NCBI GenBank assembly: GCA_919901895.1
Contig: CAKKQI010000146.1
Location: forward strand, 1 to 10,268
DNA from: Candidatus Brocadiaceae bacterium
Lineage (GTDB): Bacteria > Planctomycetota > MHYJ01 > JACQXL01 > CAKKQI01
DNA length: 10,268 nucleotides
Direction: 5' to 3'
Within the stretch, counting starts at the first letter, position 1, and each line of letters starts with the position of its first letter. Positions 6,139 to 10,268 of the stretch are shown here, piece by piece. The notes under the pieces were generated by a model. That model was not told the DNA's origin, did no database searches, and worked only from the letters and a program-made list of their open reading frames with translations. Position numbers and translations under genes: made by a program.

Positions 6139-6166
6139 CAACGACCCCGCCTCGGCGGGGTCGTTG
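6139..6166 (-). terminator. GC-rich 13-bp hairpin, probable terminator of the GH106-like/dedA unit
   Basis: Arms CAACGACCCCGCC (6139-6151) and GGCGGGGTCGTTG (6154-6166) are perfectly complementary around a 2-nt centre (12 bp with a 4-nt loop in practice). It lies about 110 nt after the dedA stop in the direction of transcription. The following minus-strand sequence is only moderately T-rich (TCTATCTGATTTTC), so termination may be weak. The core CCCCGCC-TC-GGCGGGG belongs to the palindrome family seen elsewhere in the window. Confidence 0.5.
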
Positions 6167-6275
6167 AGTTTTCAATGGACCCTAAAGCCTGATTGTAAAT
6201 ATCTATGTCAGCAAAATCGTAATTCCATCAATAATAATAAGCTCTATCTATTGCTTAAGTTGGCAATATTGGACT

Positions 6276-6881
6276 TTACGGCCGCTGTTTTTTTCTATAG
6301 AAATAAATATAAAGACCGATTAAAACGAGGCAGCCGACCACTAACCAGGTTACGGCCTTATGTGAATATACTTTAATAAGTTCTTGGTTATCGCCGGCCC
6401 ACCAGCCGATGCAGGTTAAAATAGTTACCCAAATACCGGCCCCAAGGGCTGTGTATAATGAAAAACGTAAAAGATTCATCCGGGCTAAACCGGCTGGGAG
6501 TGATATTACCTGGCGGATGCCGGGAATCAACCGACCGGTAAAAGTAGTAATTTCACCGTGTTTATTAAAAAAGACGCAGGTTCGCTCAAAACTATCTTTG
6601 GAAAGCCCGACATAACGTCCATATTTTTCAATTACCGGACGTCCCAGATAAACGATAAAAAAATAATTGAAATACGCTCCGGCCAGGCTACCGGCAATAC
6701 CGGCCCCAACACAAAGATAAAAATTCATTTCACCCTGATAGGCAAGATAACCAGCCGGGATCATCACTACTTCGCTGGGAAATGGAAAAAAAGAACTTTC
6801 TAAGGCCATTAATAAGAAAATTCCCGGATAACCCATTTGACCGATGGTCTGGACCAGCCAGTTTATAATAGATTCAAGCAT
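6276..6881 (-). CDS. DedA-family membrane protein
   Basis: A 201-residue polytopic inner-membrane protein of typical DedA (SNARE-associated/VTT domain) length. Members are thought to move or flip lipids such as undecaprenyl phosphate or phospholipids and to support envelope homeostasis. Visible signatures are the acidic motif LESSFFPFPSEVVMIPAGYLA (starting near residue 27) with Glu28 and Glu37, and the arginine motif FTGRLIPGIRQVISLPAGLARM (114-135) with Arg117 and Arg123, both needed in characterised members. Hydrophobic helices follow at about 140-163 and 178-195. The ATG at 6881 is chosen over an upstream in-frame TTG at 6935 because family similarity starts here and because it begins 4 nt after the stop of the glycosidase gene. 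No good ribosome binding site is seen, so coupling is likely. The lipid substrate cannot be told from sequence. Confidence 0.9.
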   Translation of the reverse strand: MLESIINWLVQTIGQMGYPGIFLLMALESSFFPFPSEVVMIPAGYLAYQGEMNFYLCVGAGIAGSLAGAYFNYFFIVYLGRPVIEKYGRYVGLSKDSFERTCVFFNKHGEITTFTGRLIPGIRQVISLPAGLARMNLLRFSLYTALGAGIWVTILTCIGWWAGDNQELIKVYSHKAVTWLVVGCLVLIGLYIYFYRKKQRP

Positions 6882-6885
6882 AGTA

Positions 6886-9800
6886 TTAAAGACCGGTTCG
6901 GGCCATAGAACTTCCGGTCGGTACCGGCAATTCAATCGGGCTTACGGAACTCGGTTGTTTTACCACGACTTCCACCTCACCGGTTAATCCATAAGGCACA
7001 AAACGGTATTCATCAGTCCAGGCCTGTTCTTTTCTGAATTCATAAGAACTGGTCCAGTACGGCTTGGTGGTATTATGCAAAGGGCCTAAAAGGTTGCGCC
7101 GGCTGGAAACAACTTCAATAGCTATTTTATTTTTACCATTCCGGACTAAACGGGTAATCTCAAGATGATAAGGCGGCCAGGCCAATAAGCCCGCCCGTTT
7201 TCCATTAACCGAAACGGCGATTACCGTTGCCGTGGGCGTATTCAGATTCAAAAAAACTTTGTCGTTTTTGTCTTTTTTAATTAAAACATCTTGGAAATAA
7301 GTAATCGAGCCGCTATAAAAAGGATAGCCCTGCGGAACCCAGTTGCCGTAATAAAGTTTTTCCGGCTCTTCAATAATCGCCGGCCCGCCTGAGGCGGATT
7401 GGTCAACCCCGAAATCGCCCATCAGGTAAATATCTTCCAATTCATATTCTTCGTGATAATCGGTTGCCAAAGAAATTGTATTTTCGCCTTTTTTAAGAAC
7501 GGAAGTAACATCCACTTTTTCAAAAGAACGGTCCACCCACCAGCCCTGAGATTTATTACTGACTGTTTTACCGTTTACGGTGATATCAAAAATCGCTGGA
7601 GTTTCCACGGCCAGAAAAACTTTGGTTTTTGGTAAATAATCAATTCGGCACGAAAACATTAATTCTATCCGGCCACCGGTATTTTTAGGTTCCGGATAAG
7701 CCTTCCACGGCTGCATCCCGCCGTTCCGGGTGATATCAACTAATTTAAATTTTTCCCGGATTCGTTGCTGGGCTTTCCAGACCGGTAAAATTTCGGACCA
7801 ATCAGAAAACTCACCACTATTTTTTTCTTTCAATCTGTATCGGCAAAAATCAAGCGTTCGGGCATTTGGTTCATCTCGTTCAAATTTAAATCCATCGGCC
7901 AGGACTGTTTTAGAAACGACGGTCCATTCCGGTTCAGGTTTTGTTCGCCCTTTAACTTTTGGGCTAATCCATAATACCCGGCTCCCACTGGGGTGCATCA
8001 CAGTAGTGAAATCCACCTGACCTTTTCCGCTAAGTGAAAAAAGCGGCGTTATTTTACCGCTCACCGGGTCCCATTCTTCAATCTGACAGGATTTATCTTG
8101 GTAATATCGGGAGGTATCAATACTGATGAAAGGTTGATATGTTATTGACCGGTTGGTATTAACCAGAAATAACATCAACTGTCCTTCTATTTCCCGTAAC
8201 TGGTAAATAATATCGCCGATTTCATCATAATGCCGGTCATTTTTAATGCTGACCAATCTGGGCCAGGCATCCCGCAAAGCCCGGAATAATTCCGGCTGAT
8301 TGTTGGAAACAAGTTTAACAGCATTTGACTGGAAAAATGAAACCGCTTCTTCTGATTTTTTGCAATCAACGCGTTGCGGGTAAGGATAAACGGCGATAAT
8401 TTTACCGCCTTGTTCGGCAAATTTCTTAAGAAGATTGAAAGTACTTTCCCTGATTGTTATCATCGGCGGAATTACGACTAACCGGTATCTTCCCTGACCA
8501 ATTAGTAATTGTTTATCCAAGACTCTGGCGTGGCGGGACATTATTTCCTCGTCGCCCAGGTCAAAATCATAATGAGTCGCGATTAAAAAAGACAGTAATT
8601 TACTTAAATCATGGTCTAATTGTTTAGTTTCCGATGATTGAGACGGACGATAAACGCTCCAGGCGCTTTCAATCGGGTGAAGCACCAGTATATCTTGCAC
8701 GGCTTCGCCCTGACTGAGGAGAAAGGAAAGGCGGGTATAATAATCTTCCAATAAACGATAATATTTCCACCAGGGTGACTGGTAAAAAATGGAGGCCGGG
8801 TAATCACGTTTGGCCCGGCCTTTCATCGTATAAAACGAAAGGTGCTGGCAACGGAAATTAACGCCGAGAGCATATTGCCAATCACCCAACCATTTTTGTC
8901 CTTCCAACGTAAAGTCCCAGCCGGTACAGCCGTAAAGTTCGGAAATCATCCGCTTCCAGCCGAATTGATGGCAGGCCGAAGCACACTGCTTAACCGTTAA
9001 AATTTCATCAATTGATTCGCACAGAATATCTATCCCGGGCATCTGCATATATTCATAATGACGCATCGCCGCACCCACCGCAATAATCTGGGCGGTTAAA
9101 GACTGTTCTTCCAGCATATGGCCGGTAAAAATCAGTTTATTCCGGACACACCATTCGGAAATTTGTCTGGAAAAATTATTAACAAAAAACGATGTTACGC
9201 ATTCCCAATAATCATGCCTGGCTTTAAGCGCCCTATCTTCATCATCGGTATTCCGGAAAAGGCAAGGCAGGTAATCCAGGATAGAATAACCGTATCGTTT
9301 TTGGAATTCATCCGGAAGATTGGTTGTCCACGGCAGAATCGGCGCGTCTTTGTTTTGTTCGGGCTGGTGGGAAAAAGTTAAAAAATTCGGCTCATCGGTA
9401 AAAATACCGAGCACCCGTTTGCCGAAATCTTTTCCACATTCTTTTTTATAAACTTCGTAAGTGGAATCAATAAAGGCCCGGACGGCCGGCTGGCTTAAAG
9501 TGTCAAGGTAGGCCCCGTCATTAAACCAGGCCGAATCGGCTGAGGTCCAGACGGTAAAAGATAAGACCTGATGTTTCGCCGATAAACTACCCTGGTCAAT
9601 GTCGCCGAAAGGCTTGGTATTTTTTAAAATGTTTTTTTCATTAAGACCGGTAAAAATTTTTAATTCCTTACCGGAGCGGGTAAATTCGGCCGGTGTCCAT
9701 TCCCGCATTTCTATTATTTTCTGGCGGTGTTCAGGATGAGGAATGGTAACCAGCCCGCCGGCGGCGCCGGACGGCCAGCGGTCTTCATCATAAAGCCAGG

Positions 9801-10056
9801 CGTACCCGTCAACTTTTTTGGCTTCGTCCATAGCCGCTAAGATAGAACCAAACCATTCTTTAGAAAGATATTCGGTGGCTAATCCCTCGCGGCTGTGCAT
9901 AAATCCGCCGCCCATCCCGTGGCTAAGCATATCACGCATCTGGCGCCGGACTTCAACCGGGTCCATTTTACCGTTCCAGGACCAGAATGGGGCCGAGGCA
10001 TATTTATTTCCCGGCCGCCGGAATTTTTTCTTAATATCACTCATCTTTTTCTTCAT
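6886..10056 (-). CDS. GH106-like glycoside hydrolase (alpha-L-rhamnosidase-related), intracellular
   Basis: A 1056-residue enzyme related to family GH106. The N-terminal block has APFWSWNG (22-29), HGMGGGFMHSREGL (46-59) and WLYDEDRWPSGAAGG (87-101), typical of these (beta/alpha)8-barrel hydrolases. Carboxylate motifs FTDEPN (219-224, Glu222) and ISELYGCTGWD (371-381, Glu373) are the candidate catalytic pair; I have not aligned them to a crystal structure. A glutamine-amidotransferase-like Rossmann region follows at about 450-630, then two beta-sandwich, GH2-type sugar-binding domains at about 800-880 and 925-990 (IFDITVNGK; VIAVSVNGKRAGLLAWPPYHLEI). There is no signal peptide (MKKKMSDIKKKF), so it is predicted to be cytoplasmic and would act on imported oligosaccharides. 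Rhamnose specificity is inferred only; many GH106-like proteins are untested. Start ATG 10056 or ATG 10044 cannot be separated, since neither has a strong ribosome binding site. DedA is encoded 4 nt downstream. Confidence 0.8.
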   Translation of the reverse strand: MKKKMSDIKKKFRRPGNKYASAPFWSWNGKMDPVEVRRQMRDMLSHGMGGGFMHSREGLATEYLSKEWFGSILAAMDEAKKVDGYAWLYDEDRWPSGAAGGLVTIPHPEHRQKIIEMREWTPAEFTRSGKELKIFTGLNEKNILKNTKPFGDIDQGSLSAKHQVLSFTVWTSADSAWFNDGAYLDTLSQPAVRAFIDSTYEVYKKECGKDFGKRVLGIFTDEPNFLTFSHQPEQNKDAPILPWTTNLPDEFQKRYGYSILDYLPCLFRNTDDEDRALKARHDYWECVTSFFVNNFSRQISEWCVRNKLIFTGHMLEEQSLTAQIIAVGAAMRHYEYMQMPGIDILCESIDEILTVKQCASACHQFGWKRMISELYGCTGWDFTLEGQKWLGDWQYALGVNFRCQHLSFYTMKGRAKRDYPASIFYQSPWWKYYRLLEDYYTRLSFLLSQGEAVQDILVLHPIESAWSVYRPSQSSETKQLDHDLSKLLSFLIATHYDFDLGDEEIMSRHARVLDKQLLIGQGRYRLVVIPPMITIRESTFNLLKKFAEQGGKIIAVYPYPQRVDCKKSEEAVSFFQSNAVKLVSNNQPELFRALRDAWPRLVSIKNDRHYDEIGDIIYQLREIEGQLMLFLVNTNRSITYQPFISIDTSRYYQDKSCQIEEWDPVSGKITPLFSLSGKGQVDFTTVMHPSGSRVLWISPKVKGRTKPEPEWTVVSKTVLADGFKFERDEPNARTLDFCRYRLKEKNSGEFSDWSEILPVWKAQQRIREKFKLVDITRNGGMQPWKAYPEPKNTGGRIELMFSCRIDYLPKTKVFLAVETPAIFDITVNGKTVSNKSQGWWVDRSFEKVDVTSVLKKGENTISLATDYHEEYELEDIYLMGDFGVDQSASGGPAIIEEPEKLYYGNWVPQGYPFYSGSITYFQDVLIKKDKNDKVFLNLNTPTATVIAVSVNGKRAGLLAWPPYHLEITRLVRNGKNKIAIEVVSSRRNLLGPLHNTTKPYWTSSYEFRKEQAWTDEYRFVPYGLTGEVEVVVKQPSSVSPIELPVPTGSSMARTGL
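7385..7397. repeat. CCGCC-TGA-GGCGG palindrome inside the GH106-like gene
   Basis: A perfect 5-bp inverted repeat with a 3-nt centre, coding for SASGG near residues 887-891 in the loop that joins the two beta-sandwich domains. The low-complexity Ser/Gly stretch and its resemblance to the intergenic copies suggest that a small palindromic element has been tolerated inside the coding region. Confidence 0.5.
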
Positions 10057-10099
10057 TTCAATAAGAACATTTTTACGGAAAAACAGGATTAGCCTAACA

Positions 10100-10127
10100 A
10101 TTTTATCAATTAATTATTAATGGTCAA
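10100..10127 (-). promoter_or_regulatory. Candidate promoter of the GH106-like/dedA unit
   Basis: On the minus strand TTGACC (10127-10122) and TAAAAT (10105-10100) each match consensus at five of six positions with a 16-nt spacer. This predicts a leader of about 35-40 nt before the ATG at 10056. The -35 hexamer overlaps the edge of the 21-bp hairpin at 10124-10169. Confidence 0.42.
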
Positions 10128-10169
10128 GGAAAATCTGCCCCCGCTGTGGCGGGGGCAGATTTTCCTTGA
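10124..10169. terminator. Perfect 21-bp hairpin, likely bidirectional terminator
   Basis: Arms 10124-10144 and 10149-10169 are exactly complementary around a TGTG loop. The inner part is GC-rich (CTGCCCCCGC / GCGGGGGCAG) and flanked by AAAA/TTTT tracts, so either strand presents a G/C stem followed by TTTTCCTT, the form of an intrinsic terminator. No plus-strand gene precedes it, so it most likely ends a minus-strand gene beyond the right edge. Confidence 0.6.
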
Positions 10170-10268
10170 TCCTGAGGATCTAATTGGGGAACCATCACCA
10201 TCCTGCTCCGCCTTAGGCGGACTACGTGGTGCAGGGTTAGGTAACCTGATATCAGCCAAAGGACTGAT
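10170..10268. other. Palindrome-rich segment at the window edge, function unknown
   Basis: It contains GATCC-TGA-GGATC (10168-10180, starting in the end of the previous hairpin), a bulged stem with CCTGC-TCCGCC (10202-10212) against GGCGGA (10216-10221) and GCAGG (10231-10235), GGTTA-GG-TAACC (10235-10246) and the 10-nt palindrome CTGATATCAG (10246-10255). Two minus-strand frames stay open to the edge but show no recognisable protein. A structured RNA or a palindromic repeat unit are both possible. Confidence 0.35.

Larger units (their letters stand above)
5957..6275. other. Intergenic region with nested inverted repeats, no gene
   Basis: This 319-nt gap between dedA and the TPR gene has no credible open frame on either strand. 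It holds a small hairpin (GTTTGT 6018-6023 with ACAAAC 6029-6034) followed on the plus strand by CGGAGGA and a T-rich stretch with no start codon, three overlapping inverted repeats at 6096-6166, and AT-rich sequence in 6180-6275 with nothing recognisable. Confidence 0.6.

Noticed and set aside
6164..6376. 70-codon plus-strand frame in the gap and over the dedA 3' end
   Set aside because: It starts inside the terminator hairpin, has no ribosome binding site and runs antisense into dedA.
9818..10120. Plus-strand open frames opposite the 5' end of the GH106-like gene
   Set aside because: They are antisense to strongly conserved motifs of the glycosidase and lack a ribosome binding site or known domain.
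10124..10267. Minus-strand open frame to the window edge ending in a TGA inside the 21-bp hairpin arm (end of product GKSAPATAGADFP)
   Set aside because: The frame is only 47 codons, a second frame is also open to 10110, neither shows a recognisable protein, and the residues are dictated by the palindromes. A truncated gene cannot be excluded but is not supported.
10185..10268. Possible SRP RNA, tmRNA, RNase P or riboswitch from the GGTTAGGTAACC and nearby stems
   Set aside because: I could not match the conserved cores of these RNAs, such as the GGAAG tetraloop region of SRP RNA or tRNA-like acceptor ends.
1..10268. CRISPR array, transposase, integrase, tRNA or rRNA
   Set aside because: I saw no regularly spaced direct repeats, no transposase or integrase motifs, and no tRNA or rRNA signatures on either strand.

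Overview
The window comes from a bacterial chromosome of moderate GC content. It carries housekeeping genes, a sodium-pump operon and one large carbohydrate-active enzyme. There are no phage, insertion-sequence, CRISPR, rRNA or tRNA genes. The gene mix suggests an uncultured anaerobe: a biotin-dependent Na+-translocating decarboxylase, an AmaP/Asp23-like membrane protein, a HEAT-repeat lipoprotein and a GH106-like glycosidase of the kind common in Planctomycetes/Lentisphaerae/Verrucomicrobia-type genomes. A PVC-related or Omnitrophota-like lineage is my best guess, held with low confidence because no phylogenetic marker is present.

Positions 1-1793 (+ strand) hold the 3' part of a sodium-pumping acyl-CoA decarboxylase operon. 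In order these are the carboxyltransferase alpha subunit (cut by the window edge), a 74-residue biotin carrier, a 39-residue single-helix protein resembling a stripped-down gamma/delta (OadG-type) membrane anchor, and the Na+-translocating beta subunit. Together they would decarboxylate an acyl-CoA, most likely (S)-methylmalonyl-CoA to propionyl-CoA, and use the energy to export Na+. A separate promoter and a strong ribosome binding site at 1909-1976 precede an AmaP-like gene (1984-2613, + strand).

Positions 2619-5956 (- strand) form a tight four-gene cluster. In transcription order it encodes a membrane TPR protein, PurM (ATGA overlap), a HEAT-repeat lipoprotein and PyrK (2-nt gap). It joins a purine step and the electron-transfer subunit of a pyrimidine step with two poorly understood envelope proteins. 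It converges on the AmaP-like gene with only 5 nt between stop codons.

Positions 5957-6275 are intergenic and hold nested inverted repeats, including a 13-bp GC-rich hairpin that probably terminates the next unit. Positions 6276-10056 (- strand) encode a 1056-residue GH106-like glycoside hydrolase followed 4 nt later by a DedA-family membrane protein. The right end (10057-10268) holds a candidate promoter, a perfect 21-bp hairpin and a cluster of further palindromes running off the window.

A recurring small motif, CCGCC-N2/3-GGCGG, occurs four times: twice inside coding sequence and twice between genes. I see no convincing wholly new defence or mobile system. The most interesting items are the minimal decarboxylase anchor gene, the mixed purine/pyrimidine/envelope operon, the competing hairpins at 6096-6166 and the dispersed palindromes.
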